From contig SZXV01000002.1 in the NCBI GenBank assembly GCA_005862225.1, positions 434,001 to 498,000 of the forward strand: a DNA stretch of 64,000 nucleotides. The letters are read 5' to 3'. Numbering within the stretch: the stretch's first letter is position 1; each line of letters opens with the position of its first letter. Of this stretch, positions 39,016 to 47,505 are shown in pieces. The notes beneath the pieces are model-generated. The model searched no databases and was not told the origin of the DNA. It saw only the letters and a program-made list of their open reading frames with translations. The stretch is from Chlorobium sp. (GTDB taxonomy: Bacteria; Bacteroidota; Chlorobiia; Chlorobiales; Chlorobiaceae). The translations under genes and the position numbers were made by a program.

Positions 39016-39747
39016 ATGTCGGCAAATTATTTTATCAGTGACATTCATTTAGGTCTTCAGGACGATAAAAGCGAGCAGCTTAAACTTGATAACCTTGAAC
39101 GACTTTTTGCCATTATCAAGGCGGAAGGTCGTTCACTCTATATGCTTGGTGATATTCTTGATTACTGGATGGAGTTTCGTCATCTTATCCCAAAGGGCTT
39201 TACCAGGTTTTTTTGTCTTTTGTCTGATCTTGTTCGACATGGCATTGAGGTGGTTTATGTTGCTGGAAACCATGACTTTTCACTTGGCCGTTATTTTGAT
39301 GAAGAGCTTGGAGTCAAAACAATGTATGGGCTGCATGAGTTGCAGCTTGATGGCCAGACCTTTATGATTGCCCATGGTGATGGACTGGGAAAAGGGGATA
39401 TAGGCTACAAGCTTTTCGCCTCTGTTATCAGGAACAGTTTTAACCTCTCATTATTGTCTGGATTTCATCCGGATATGGCAATTAGTCTTATAAAAAGGTT
39501 ATCACGATTGAGTCGTGCGCATAAACCTGCCGACACTGTTTTTGAGATTGATCGTTTGTTTAACTTTGCGGAAGCTTTGGCTGGTGAAAAGGAGTTTGAT
39601 TACTTTGTCTGCGGCCATAATCATGTCAAAGGAATAACAGAGCTTTCACCTGGATCTGGCAGGTATGTCAATCTCGGCACCTGGATTGATGGCTGTTTTT
39701 CTTATGGCGTATTTAACAATGGTATTTTTCAGCTCACGGAATTATAA
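39016..39747 (+). CDS. lpxH: UDP-2,3-diacylglucosamine pyrophosphatase LpxH-like
   Basis: The 243-residue calcineurin-like phosphoesterase has all metal-binding blocks in order: SDIHLG near the start, GDILDYW, AGNHDF, AHGDGLG and CGHNHV. It would cleave UDP-2,3-diacylglucosamine to lipid X in lipid A synthesis, matching lpxA elsewhere in the window. It follows the kinase-like gene by 23 bp. Confidence 0.87.
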   Translation: MSANYFISDIHLGLQDDKSEQLKLDNLERLFAIIKAEGRSLYMLGDILDYWMEFRHLIPKGFTRFFCLLSDLVRHGIEVVYVAGNHDFSLGRYFDEELGVKTMYGLHELQLDGQTFMIAHGDGLGKGDIGYKLFASVIRNSFNLSLLSGFHPDMAISLIKRLSRLSRAHKPADTVFEIDRLFNFAEALAGEKEFDYFVCGHNHVKGITELSPGSGRYVNLGTWIDGCFSYGVFNNGIFQLTEL

Positions 39748-39773
39748 TTTTAATGTAATAGATAATTGTTGTT

Positions 39774-40658
39774 ATGAGTAATGTCAACCAGGTGCTGAAA
39801 CTCGGCTTGCCAAAAGGTAGTCTGCAGGATTCAACTATCGACCTTTTTGGTCAGGCAGGATTTCATTTTTCTGTTCAGAGTCGTTCCTATTTTCCCTCAA
39901 TTGATGATGATGAGCTGGAAGCTATCCTGATCAGGGCCCAGGAGATGGCCCACTATGTCGAACTCGGCGCTTTTGATGTGGGACTTACAGGAAAGGACTG
40001 GATTATTGAAACGGATGCTGATGTGGTCGAGGTTGCTGATCTGGTTTATTCAAAAGCCTCCATGAGACCAGTGCGCTGGGTGCTATGCGTTCCTGAAAAT
40101 TCAAAAGTCATGTCTGTTAAAGATCTTGAAGGAAAGCATATTGCTACCGAAGTGGTCAATATCACCAGGAAATATCTCGCAAAAAACGGGGTCAATGCTT
40201 CAGTGGAATTCAGTTGGGGTGCGACAGAAGTCAAGCCGCCTGATCTTGCTGATGCTATTGTTGAGGTGACTGAAACCGGTTCTTCGCTCAGGGCCAACAA
40301 GCTGAGGATTGTTGACACTATTCTTGAGTCCAACACAAAACTTATTGCCAACAAAAATTCGTGGAACGATCCATGGAAACGAGAAAAAATTGAGAACATG
40401 GCCATGCTGTTGCTTGGAGCCATCAATGCTCAGGGCAAGGTTGGTCTGAAAATGAACGCACCGAAATCTGCGCTTGACAAAATTATCGCTATTATTCCGG
40501 CCTTGCGCCAACCGACCATATCCAGTCTTGCTGAAGATCAGTGGGTTGCGCTTGAAGTCATTGTGACCGAAAAAATTGTGCGTAAACTTATCCCGGAGTT
40601 GAAAAGAGCCGGAGCGGAAGGTATTTTTGAGTACAATATCAATAAGCTGATCGACTGA
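39774..40658 (+). CDS. hisG: ATP phosphoribosyltransferase, long form
   Basis: The 294-residue enzyme starts histidine synthesis. It is the long form: a catalytic part with [18 protein letters not shown] near the start and the PRPP-binding [17 protein letters not shown], plus a carboxy-terminal regulatory domain (about 215-294) where histidine feedback acts in this class. A terminator follows 29 bp after its stop, so it ends a transcript. Confidence 0.95.
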   Translation: MSNVNQVLKLGLPKGSLQDSTIDLFGQAGFHFSVQSRSYFPSIDDDELEAILIRAQEMAHYVELGAFDVGLTGKDWIIETDADVVEVADLVYSKASMRPVRWVLCVPENSKVMSVKDLEGKHIATEVVNITRKYLAKNGVNASVEFSWGATEVKPPDLADAIVEVTETGSSLRANKLRIVDTILESNTKLIANKNSWNDPWKREKIENMAMLLLGAINAQGKVGLKMNAPKSALDKIIAIIPALRQPTISSLAEDQWVALEVIVTEKIVRKLIPELKRAGAEGIFEYNINKLID

Positions 40659-40687
40659 AAAAGTTTTTCATACTCATGAACCATTCA

Positions 40688-40713
40688 GGCTGCCCGCAAG
40701 GGTGGCCTTTTTT
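40688..40713 (+). terminator. rho-independent terminator after hisG
   Basis: The stem GGCTGCCC/GGGTGGCC (40688-40695 with 40700-40707) closes a GCAA tetraloop and includes two G-U pairs. Six T residues follow. It ends hisG but lies only 15 bp before the apparent start of the next gene on the same strand. Confidence 0.85.
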
Positions 40714-40727
40714 ATCTCTGCCATGCT

Positions 40728-41864
40728 GTGATTATCTATCAGATACTGGTGTTGTTTTCATTACTGGTTTTTCTGGCAATTGTGCTGAGAAACCTGCTGG
40801 ATCTTCGTGCTCTGCCAACAGATACTCCGGAGGAGGCCCCATTTGTTTCGGTTTTGGTGCCGGCCCGTAATGAAGCACTGAACATAGAGCGCTGCGTGCG
40901 TTCACTTTTGCAGCAAGACTACAAGGCATTCGAGATTCTTGTGCTTGATGATGCTTCAACCGATGCTACACCAGAGTTGCTTCATGCTCTTGTCCACGAA
41001 TCGTTCGGGTGTCTGCACACTCTTCAGGGACAATCGCTTCCTGACGGGTGGCATGGCAAGTCATGGGCCTGTTTTCAGCTTGCCCGTCAGGCAAAAGGTG
41101 AGCTGCTTCTTTTTACTGATGCTGATACCATGCACCAGCCTGATGCACTGCGCCGATCTGTAGCCGCTCTTCAGGCAACCCGGGCAGATATGCTTTCTCT
41201 GACTCCGTTCCAGGAGCTTGGCTCATTTTGGGAAAAGCTTGTGGTGCCGCTGGTCTATTTTATTCTTATGTGTTTTCTGCCTCTTCGTCTGGTATGGAGA
41301 AGCCGCAACCCGGCCTTCAGTTTTGCCAATGGTCAGTTTATTCTTTTCCGCCGGGATTTTTATGACAGCATCAACGGTCATGCTGCTGTCAAGGGAAATA
41401 TTGTTGAAGATGTCTGGCTCTGCATGGCAGTGAAAAAAGCTGGCGGCACTGTTGTGGCGTTTAATGGTACCGACACGGTCAGTTGCCGAATGTATCGCAA
41501 TGGCAAGGAAGTTTGGGAGGGGTTTTCAAAAAACCTTTTTGCTGGTCTCGGCTATAACACTCCAGTTCTTTTTCTGATGATTGTCATGACGGCCTTGTTG
41601 TACATCGCTCCCTATCTGTTTCTTGTCCGTTCACTCTTTGTTGCTGAGTTCAGCATTTCGCTTTTCTGGTTTCCGCTCTCACAGATCTTTGTTGTTTATC
41701 TCAGCAGAATCATTATTGCGCTTGCGTTCCGTCAGTCACTGCCAGCAGTGCTTCTTCACCCCCTCTCCCAAGCATTGCTGCTTGCCATAGCCATGAACTC
41801 ATTTTACAGTATAAAATTCGGCAGAGGGGCGCAATGGAAAGGGAGAAACTACAATTTTTCCTGA
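40728..41864 (+). CDS. family 2 glycosyltransferase, CruC-like (chlorobactene glycosyltransferase?)
   Basis: The 378-residue protein has an amino-terminal membrane helix, a GT-A domain with SVLVPARNEALNIERCVRSLL, LDDASTDATPELL, the DxD site in LLLFTDADTM and the acid motif IVEDVWLCMAVK, and three to four carboxy-terminal membrane helices. The DGWHGKSWACFQLA block recalls hopanoid/carotenoid glycosyltransferases. Chlorobactene glucosyltransferase CruC is the best guess given the neighbouring pigment genes. The frame can start only at GTG 40728 or at an internal GTG; no Shine-Dalgarno sequence is seen. Confidence 0.7.
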   Translation: MIIYQILVLFSLLVFLAIVLRNLLDLRALPTDTPEEAPFVSVLVPARNEALNIERCVRSLLQQDYKAFEILVLDDASTDATPELLHALVHESFGCLHTLQGQSLPDGWHGKSWACFQLARQAKGELLLFTDADTMHQPDALRRSVAALQATRADMLSLTPFQELGSFWEKLVVPLVYFILMCFLPLRLVWRSRNPAFSFANGQFILFRRDFYDSINGHAAVKGNIVEDVWLCMAVKKAGGTVVAFNGTDTVSCRMYRNGKEVWEGFSKNLFAGLGYNTPVLFLMIVMTALLYIAPYLFLVRSLFVAEFSISLFWFPLSQIFVVYLSRIIIALAFRQSLPAVLLHPLSQALLLAIAMNSFYSIKFGRGAQWKGRNYNFS

Positions 41865-41986
41865 CGGAGGCGAGAATTCGGGGAAGGTGATATTTTTTTT
41901 TAAATTACACGGTAATAATCAGTATCTCCATTCAGGCGATCTGTTTTGCAGGCAAATGCGTTTCAATTCAAACAAGAGTAGTGCTT

Positions 41987-42937
41987 ATGGGTTTCTTATC
42001 GAACATATTCGGGAAAAAGGAAGTAGAACTGAAACTTCCCAAGGTTATTGAGGATGTCAACCTGATAAAGACGATGGAAGGCCATCTTGACAGGGTGCTG
42101 GGTGTAAAATTCAGTTCCGATGGCAAAAAGCTTGTTAGTGGCAGCTTTGACGAAACGGTCATGCTGTGGGATGTGGAATCTGGTCGCAGCCTGCTTACCA
42201 TGAAAGGGCATGATACCTGGGTTGAGTGTATTGATTACAGCCGCGATGGCAAACGACTTGCCAGCGGGAGCACTGACAGTACGGTAAGGATATGGGATGC
42301 GGCAACAGGACAGTGCCTGCACGTTTGTAAAGGTCATGATACGGCTGTTCGTATGGTGGCGTTCAGTCCGGACGGCAAGATCGTGGCGAGCTGTTCCCGC
42401 GATACCACGATCCGGCTCTGGGATGTAGAAACAGGAAAAGAGTTGTCCAGGATTCTCGGTCATAAATCCTATATTGAGTGCCTTGCATACAGCCATGATG
42501 GCACAAGGCTTGCAAGTTGTGGTGAAGAAGAGGTTATAAAGATATGGGATGTTGCTACGGGCAAGAATATTGCCAATTACAAGACCGACGACAGGCTTTC
42601 GCACGCATTGGCTTTCAGTCCTGACGACAAGCTTATTGCTTTTTGTGGACGAGACGCCCTGGTCAAGATTCTGGATGCCTCAAGTGGAGAGATTATCAAA
42701 GTGCTTGAAGGTCATCAAGATGCTGTTCGCAGTGTCTGTTTTACTCCTGATGGTACAAAAGTTGTCAGTGCAGCCAATGATGAATCGGTCAGGTTGTGGG
42801 ACATACAATCAGCAAGGCAGCTCCATCTTTATCGCGGACATGTTCTCGAAGTGCAGTCAGTTGATGTTTCTCCAGATGGTAAAATAATTGCCAGTGGAAG
42901 TGATGATCGCAAGATAAAGCTCTGGGGAATCAATTAG
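41987..42937 (+). CDS. WD40-repeat protein (single seven-bladed propeller)
   Basis: The 316-residue protein consists of a short amino-terminal tail (GFLSNIFGKKEVELKLPK) and seven WD40 repeats of about 42 residues, from EGHLDRVLGVKF to the last KIKLWGIN. Six have a GH dipeptide, and most end in WD or a close variant. Repeat 5 has a degenerate GH and ends ILD. This is exactly one closed propeller with no catalytic domain, so it is probably a scaffold. A GTG 6 bp upstream is an alternative start. It stands alone. Confidence 0.87.
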   Translation: MGFLSNIFGKKEVELKLPKVIEDVNLIKTMEGHLDRVLGVKFSSDGKKLVSGSFDETVMLWDVESGRSLLTMKGHDTWVECIDYSRDGKRLASGSTDSTVRIWDAATGQCLHVCKGHDTAVRMVAFSPDGKIVASCSRDTTIRLWDVETGKELSRILGHKSYIECLAYSHDGTRLASCGEEEVIKIWDVATGKNIANYKTDDRLSHALAFSPDDKLIAFCGRDALVKILDASSGEIIKVLEGHQDAVRSVCFTPDGTKVVSAANDESVRLWDIQSARQLHLYRGHVLEVQSVDVSPDGKIIASGSDDRKIKLWGIN

Positions 42938-43076
42938 AGCCTTTTTTTATAAGGTTTTAATGCGTTTTTGAGGCTTCTGGCAGGCTTGGTGTTTTTTTTT
43001 GTCAATTATAAAAAAGCAGCGGAAACCACAGAACTTCCTTTTTGAATTAGCATAAAGTAAGTAAATTGATCATGCA

Positions 43077-43094
43077 AAAAATTAATTAATTTTT
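43077..43094. promoter_or_regulatory. perfect 18-bp AT palindrome in the csp leader
   Basis: The sequence AAAAATTAATTAATTTTT is perfectly self-complementary and lies 69 bp before the cold-shock start codon, inside a 226-bp gap. It may be a protein-binding site or a leader RNA hairpin. It is AT-only, so the chance of coincidence is higher than for a mixed palindrome. Confidence 0.35.
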
Positions 43095-43163
43095 GAGCGC
43101 CTCATGTCGAGGTTTGTTCATTGTAACGCCAAGTTTTACTGGCAAAAATAAAAAGAGGTAGGT

Positions 43164-43373
43164 ATGGGTACTCAGGTTGAAGGAACTGTAAAATGGTTCA
43201 ACGAAGAAAAGGGTTACGGCTTTATCGAACAGAAAGGCGGCAAGGATGTTTTTGTTCATCACAGTGCGATCAATGGCACCGGGCGCAAAACGCTTGTTGA
43301 AGGTCAGAAAGTTTTGATGGAAGTAACTCAGGGAGCAAAAGGCCTTCAGGCTGAAGATGTAACTCCTCTTTAA
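43164..43373 (+). CDS. cold-shock domain protein
   Basis: The 69-residue protein is a single cold-shock OB fold with RNP1 (KGYGFIEQ) and RNP2 (VFVHHS), beginning [14 protein letters not shown] after a five-residue lead. It binds single-stranded RNA or DNA as a chaperone. AAGAGGT precedes the ATG. The upstream gap is long, as is usual for cold-shock genes with regulated leaders, and a terminator follows. Confidence 0.95.
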   Translation: MGTQVEGTVKWFNEEKGYGFIEQKGGKDVFVHHSAINGTGRKTLVEGQKVLMEVTQGAKGLQAEDVTPL

Positions 43374-43429
43374 TTTATTTTCGTTTTGTCCGGGTAACTG
43401 GCGGGCGTTTATTATTACAAAAAAACAGA

Positions 43430-43460
43430 GGGCGCACCATCATGCGCCTTTTGTTTTTTT
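43430..43460 (+). terminator. rho-independent terminator after the cold-shock gene
   Basis: The stem GGCGCA/TGCGCC (43431-43436 with 43443-43448) around a six-base loop is followed by TTTTGTTTTTTT. It separates the cold-shock gene from the gene that begins at 43481. Confidence 0.85.
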
Positions 43461-43480
43461 GCAAACAGATATTGAGAGTT

Positions 43481-44218
43481 ATGGCAGATGAACCAGATCT
43501 GATACCAGGAATCTACATCTATTGTGACCGCTGGTGTGATCGTTGTGCATTTACCTCTCGTTGTCTTCAGTTTCGTATAGAAGCCGAAGAGAGGGATAGT
43601 GGTGATGCATTGCCTGACTTTGACGCCTTGAATGTGCAGTTCTGGCATGAGATGGGTGAGGCGCTGCTTAAAACCGTGCGTCTTATCAGGGAGATCGCCA
43701 TACAAGAGGGCATTGATCCTGATGATTTGCAACATGAACCCGCATCTTCCGAACCATCCGAAAGTCTTCTGCGCGACGCTCGTGAACACCCCTGTGCACA
43801 TGCCGCTCTTCTTTATGTCGGCATGGTTAACGATTGGTTTCCGGTCGTTGATGAGGGCTCTGATGCCGAGGAGGAGTCAAGCCCAACACATGCTTCACGC
43901 TCTCTGGAAGAGCCAATGCAGGTGATCAGGTACTACCAGTATTTTATCTACCCGAAAATTGTGCGAGCTGTCGAAGGTCGTCTTTCTCAACAGGTCTCTG
44001 TACATGCCCAGTCAGACACTGATGCCTGTGGTACGGCCAAAGTGGCATTGATAGCCATTGACCGTTCTCTTGCTGCCTGGAGCCTTATGTATGAAGAGTT
44101 TCCGTTACATCAAGACAGAATCATTTCGATCCTGCTTCATCTTGACCGACTGCGCCGTGCCGTTGAAGTTATTTTTCCTGAAGCCCGTGCATTTATACGA
44201 CCGGGGCTCGACGGATAA
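43481..44218 (+). CDS. protein of unknown function with amino-terminal Cys cluster motif
   Basis: The 245-residue protein is not one I can name. Near its start is YCDRWCDRCAFTSRC, giving cysteines C15, C19, C22 and C28, a spacing that could bind zinc or an Fe-S cluster. The rest is helical and acidic, without membrane segments or signal peptide, and has HDR/HLDRLRRAVEVIFPEA helices at the end. The CxxxCxxC spacing matches radical SAM enzymes, but no TIM-barrel motifs follow. The start is the ATG at 43481, immediately after a terminator. It is followed after 40 bp by the DUF4438 gene. Confidence 0.75.
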   Translation: MADEPDLIPGIYIYCDRWCDRCAFTSRCLQFRIEAEERDSGDALPDFDALNVQFWHEMGEALLKTVRLIREIAIQEGIDPDDLQHEPASSEPSESLLRDAREHPCAHAALLYVGMVNDWFPVVDEGSDAEEESSPTHASRSLEEPMQVIRYYQYFIYPKIVRAVEGRLSQQVSVHAQSDTDACGTAKVALIAIDRSLAAWSLMYEEFPLHQDRIISILLHLDRLRRAVEVIFPEARAFIRPGLDG

Positions 44219-44258
44219 TATTTTTTTCCTTTCTGATTAATACCATTACCGATAAGCT

Positions 44259-45155
44259 ATGCTGAATACAAACGAACAAAAACTTGTAGAATTTTTGCTG
44301 CAGTGCCATCCGGGACAGCCAAAAACCAGAGGAACCTGGGAGGTTGACCATCAGGGTATTCCCTTTCTTCTTCCCGCAATCGGTGGTATTACCCTGAACG
44401 TTCAGGTTGGTGACCCCGCATTTGGCTGGCAGGGCGACCATATAGAGCCAGGAGTCAGTTGTACCGCTGATACCATGAAACCTTTCGAACATCCCAACGT
44501 TGGCCTGCAAATCTTCTCTTGTGCAGGTAATACGGCGACTGTCGCCACTGGCGAGGCCAAAGGGGCTGAAGGTCGTGTTCTCGGTCACCATGGCGGGTCA
44601 GAGCATGTGATTGTGAATTTTGATCGTGATGTCAAAGAGAAGCTGCTCTACAGCGATACCATCATCATTCGAGGCAAAGGGCAGGGACTGAAGCTCAGTG
44701 ATTATCCCGATATCGTCCTGTTCAATCTTGATCCAGCTCTTCTTCATGCCATGAAGATCCGTGAACTTGAAGGCGGTGTTCTCGAAGTGCCAGTCACCAC
44801 CATTGTGCCCGCAGTCTGTATGGGCTCAGGAATTGGTTCAGCCCATGTCGCCAAAGGAGATTACGACATCATGACCAGCGATGCAGGCACTGTAAAGGAG
44901 TACGGGATTGACAAGATACGTCTCGGTGACTTTGTTGCCCTGCTTGATCACGACAACCGCTATGGCAGAGCATACCGAAAAGGTGCAATTTCAATCGGCA
45001 TCGTTATCCACAGTGACTGCCTTGAAGCTGGACACGGCCCAGGCGTTACAACGCTGATGACCTGTGCCTCTCCGCTCATCAGGCCGGTTATTGATCCGGC
45101 GGCCAATATTGCAGACCTGCTCGGGATTGGTACCAGGTTGGCAGATAAAAAGTGA
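44259..45155 (+). CDS. DUF4438 family protein
   Basis: The 298-residue protein matches DUF4438 in pattern: [22 protein letters not shown] near residue 50, [41 protein letters not shown] and the closing [21 protein letters not shown]. The family has structures but no settled function. There is no signal peptide or membrane segment. It probably shares a transcript with the Cys-motif gene before it and converges on the protease/inhibitor pair. Confidence 0.8.
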   Translation: MLNTNEQKLVEFLLQCHPGQPKTRGTWEVDHQGIPFLLPAIGGITLNVQVGDPAFGWQGDHIEPGVSCTADTMKPFEHPNVGLQIFSCAGNTATVATGEAKGAEGRVLGHHGGSEHVIVNFDRDVKEKLLYSDTIIIRGKGQGLKLSDYPDIVLFNLDPALLHAMKIRELEGGVLEVPVTTIVPAVCMGSGIGSAHVAKGDYDIMTSDAGTVKEYGIDKIRLGDFVALLDHDNRYGRAYRKGAISIGIVIHSDCLEAGHGPGVTTLMTCASPLIRPVIDPAANIADLLGIGTRLADKK

Positions 45156-45170
45156 GAAAATGCTGGTTTT

Positions 45171-45234
45171 GGCCAGATATGGAGTTGCGCATTTGCAATA
45201 ATAACCATCATGGTTAAAAACAACATATCTGGCC
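45171..45234. repeat. inverted repeat in the convergent gap after the DUF4438 gene
   Basis: Perfect 11-bp arms GGCCAGATATG (45171-45181) and CATATCTGGCC (45224-45234) enclose 42 bases that contain a second small inverted repeat, AACCA/TGGTT. It fills most of the 99-bp gap between the convergent DUF4438 and inhibitor genes. It has no T-run, so it is either an unusual terminator or a protein-binding site. Confidence 0.55.
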
Positions 45235-45254
45235 GAAAGGTGGAGTTCACGATT

Positions 45255-45584
45255 CTAAATCACCGTAACCTGAAAAGACTCGATTTTTGCTGGTGGGGTT
45301 CCTTTTTCCCATGGTCGTCTCAGGGAAAATTTTACCTCAACTGATCCTGTGCCTATCGCTTCGAGAATATAGGTGCTTTCCACGCTGTAGGTTTGGAGAG
45401 GTGCGGGATGAACAGGGGATGTTTTTCCCGGAGGCCCGGTACGAACCAGTACCACACCCTGGGGTCCGACTATTTCGGACTCCCAGGTGTATCCGGCACT
45501 TCCAAGACTTCCGAGTGCCAGCTGATACTCGCCGCCAGGGCGAAGTGTTATCTCAGACGATGCTTCCAAATACCACTCCTTCAT
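45255..45584 (-). CDS. chagasin-like cysteine protease inhibitor (I42 type)
   Basis: The 109-residue protein is read in a frame different from that of the protease and overlaps its end. Chagasin-like features are the beta strand EITLRPGGEYQLALGS, the GSAGYTWES segment (about 28-36, the L2 loop region, where the NPTTG core is degenerate), IGTGSVEVKF (the L4 region) and the L6 signature RRPWE at 89-93. These loops block papain-type active sites in known family members. The start may be this ATG, an ATG at 45599, or TTG at 45569, which has an ideal AAGGAG sequence 6 nt upstream. No signal peptide is visible. Confidence 0.8.
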   Translation of the reverse strand: MKEWYLEASSEITLRPGGEYQLALGSLGSAGYTWESEIVGPQGVVLVRTGPPGKTSPVHPAPLQTYSVESTYILEAIGTGSVEVKFSLRRPWEKGTPPAKIESFQVTVI

Positions 45585-47505
45585 GCCACCCGGCACCATC
45601 GCGCCAGTAATGCTGAAGTTTGTTGTCGGTACGAAGTACGATGACTTCAAGGTTGAAGCCGAAACTTCCTTCAACCAGCGAAATAACGGACTGAACATTA
45701 TGCCCGAAAGTCGCACTTTGCCGCCACAGACCATCACCCTGATTGTTGCGCCACCAGTGCTGGACGACTCCTCCAACAGCGACACAAAGCTCGAAATTCC
45801 CGACTGCTTTTTCGTTGGCGGCACCGTATGAGCCTTCGATCATGCATGGGGGACTGCTTACTCCATTTCCGAATTGGACTCCGACATTCCAAACCATACC
45901 GTGGTCGTTATCGCGCCAGCAATGCTGCATTTTGCCGGAAGTCAAGACGCATACCACTTCAAGATTTCCTTGTGTTCCAAAGTGGCTCTGGACCAAACTT
46001 GCTCCGCTGTAAGCCACATTAGTTCCAAACTTTGCGCCGTTATGCCATCCACCGCCGTCTCTCCAGCAATGGGTCAGTTTGTTGTCGGCAGTGCGCACCA
46101 CAACTTCAAAATTTCCTGGGGCACCATAGTTTCCTTGAATGAAACCCGGGATTCCTGCGGTATCGGGTGGTCCGAAAATGCCAGCATCATTCCATGGTCC
46201 GGAAGGCTGACGGAACCACCAATGGTGAAGTCTATTCGAAGTGGTGAGATGAACCGATTCAAAATTGCGGTTGAATGTGGTTGAGATGAGGGTTGGACAA
46301 GATGCTGCGTCATTGCCAAAACTTACTCCTTTATTCCATGGAAATCCTGTTGTGCTGTTGTCGCGCCACCAATGTTGCACCTTGTTGCCTGGGCCAGTGG
46401 TCAGCAACTCGAAATTGCGGTGGGAAGCGCCATTGCCACTTTCAAGCATACCGCCATTGTGCATCCGCCGTTTTGTCCAGGGATCAGGATTAACACCTGT
46501 AAGGCCTACTTTGGCGCTGCTGTCGATACCTACTTCACCGTAACCAATTTTGATGTATCCTCCATCACCCCATCCAGCTCCCCAGGAATTTTTTACGATC
46601 CAGCAATTCAGTGTATCGTCATATCCAACAACAAGCATAACATGCCCGCCTTCTACTTTGTTTGGTTGGTTGCCAACCATTGCCTGTTTGTGATAGACAC
46701 CTGTTCCGTAGTAAAAGAAATCTGTCCAGACCGTCATTCCGCAAACCAGGGGTCCAACAGTGTCGAGCCATCTTTTCTGGTCAGCAACGCTACCGACGTG
46801 GGTGTAGGCAGGTATTCTGACAGAGCGTCCCGAGCGGTCTGAAGATGGGGTATAGGGGACAGCATCGTGTGGACCACCACCTGTGCCGCCGCAGCCAGAG
46901 CAGGCTGCTGTTGTGACTGGCCAGGCGAAACAGCCTGGGTCTGCTACACCATTGTCTTTCATCCAGTTGAGGGCATTTTCAGGATTTCCGCATTGACAGC
47001 ATGTTGCGTGTAATCCCTTATGGACGTCGCCTTCGGAGAGCCATGGCCATACACAATGTTCAATGCGAACCATAGCCTCTACCAGGGCGACAGCGCCAAA
47101 TACCCAGCAGGCTTCGCAACCATTTTGATTTCGAATGGTCGTAATCCATGGCCATCCCCATCTGTTTCGCCAGTCAACCACCGTGGGTATTGGGTCGCGG
47201 CTTGTTATTTCTCCCTCTCCAGCGGTTAATCCCTGCACAGAACCAATGTACAGTGCCGGTTTTGAGACCATTGCCTGTGGAATGCCGTTGGCAAGACGTC
47301 TTTCTAAAATAAAGGGGTTGTTCGTTGGCACGGCAAGCAGATTTACAAAATCAAGGGGCTTGATTTGAGCTGCCGGTACAAAGTTGTCTGAAAATCCGCC
47401 AAGCCTGAACTTGGGAAGTTCCGCAAGATTCAAAAGATTTTCATTGACTCGCCAACGGGCTTGATTTTGTTTAAGCGATGCTTTGAGGTCAAGAGCAATA
47501 GGCAT
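45553..47505 (-). CDS. papain-like cysteine protease (C1A) with W-rich repeat domain
   Basis: The 650-residue protein has three parts. Residues 1-105 form a pro-region-like segment. Residues 106-345 are the peptidase, with Q127, catalytic C133 (NQNGCEACWVF), H288 (EGGHVML) and N306 (VKNSWGAGWGDGGY). Residues 360-650 hold six W-rich repeats (pattern NFEvv...KLqHcWRdg..W..g..FG), resembling PLL/tectonin-type propeller lectins. Cysteines cluster at 169-205. The start is set by a perfect AAAGGAG 7 nt before the ATG at 47505; no signal peptide is apparent there or in the 16-residue upstream extension. The last 32 bp overlap the inhibitor gene. Confidence 0.88.
   Translation of the reverse strand: MPIALDLKASLKQNQARWRVNENLLNLAELPKFRLGGFSDNFVPAAQIKPLDFVNLLAVPTNNPFILERRLANGIPQAMVSKPALYIGSVQGLTAGEGEITSRDPIPTVVDWRNRWGWPWITTIRNQNGCEACWVFGAVALVEAMVRIEHCVWPWLSEGDVHKGLHATCCQCGNPENALNWMKDNGVADPGCFAWPVTTAACSGCGGTGGGPHDAVPYTPSSDRSGRSVRIPAYTHVGSVADQKRWLDTVGPLVCGMTVWTDFFYYGTGVYHKQAMVGNQPNKVEGGHVMLVVGYDDTLNCWIVKNSWGAGWGDGGYIKIGYGEVGIDSSAKVGLTGVNPDPWTKRRMHNGGMLESGNGASHRNFELLTTGPGNKVQHWWRDNSTTGFPWNKGVSFGNDAASCPTLISTTFNRNFESVHLTTSNRLHHWWFRQPSGPWNDAGIFGPPDTAGIPGFIQGNYGAPGNFEVVVRTADNKLTHCWRDGGGWHNGAKFGTNVAYSGASLVQSHFGTQGNLEVVCVLTSGKMQHCWRDNDHGMVWNVGVQFGNGVSSPPCMIEGSYGAANEKAVGNFELCVAVGGVVQHWWRNNQGDGLWRQSATFGHNVQSVISLVEGSFGFNLEVIVLRTDNKLQHYWRDGAGWHEGVVFGSIV
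45576..45581 (-). promoter_or_regulatory. internal Shine-Dalgarno sequence for the inhibitor gene
   Basis: AAGGAG lies inside the last codons of the protease gene, 6 nt before an in-frame TTG (45567-45569) that would begin the inhibitor. This spacing is ideal and favours translational coupling of inhibitor to protease. The nearby ATG at 45584 has a weaker GGTGG upstream. Confidence 0.5.

Noticed and set aside
43522-43570. Radical SAM assignment for the Cys-motif protein
   Set aside because: CxxxCxxC alone is not enough: no GGE-like or later barrel motifs follow and the protein is mainly helical and acidic.
45553-45600. Frameshift joining protease and inhibitor into one fusion protein
   Set aside because: The protease frame ends cleanly after the sixth repeat, and the inhibitor has its own start codons with a well-spaced AAGGAG. 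Overlapping genes explain the data without an error, though resequencing would settle it.
45874-46284. Plus-strand frames opposite the protease repeats
   Set aside because: Several overlapping frames arise because the W-rich repeats bias the complementary strand; none has a start site or domain.
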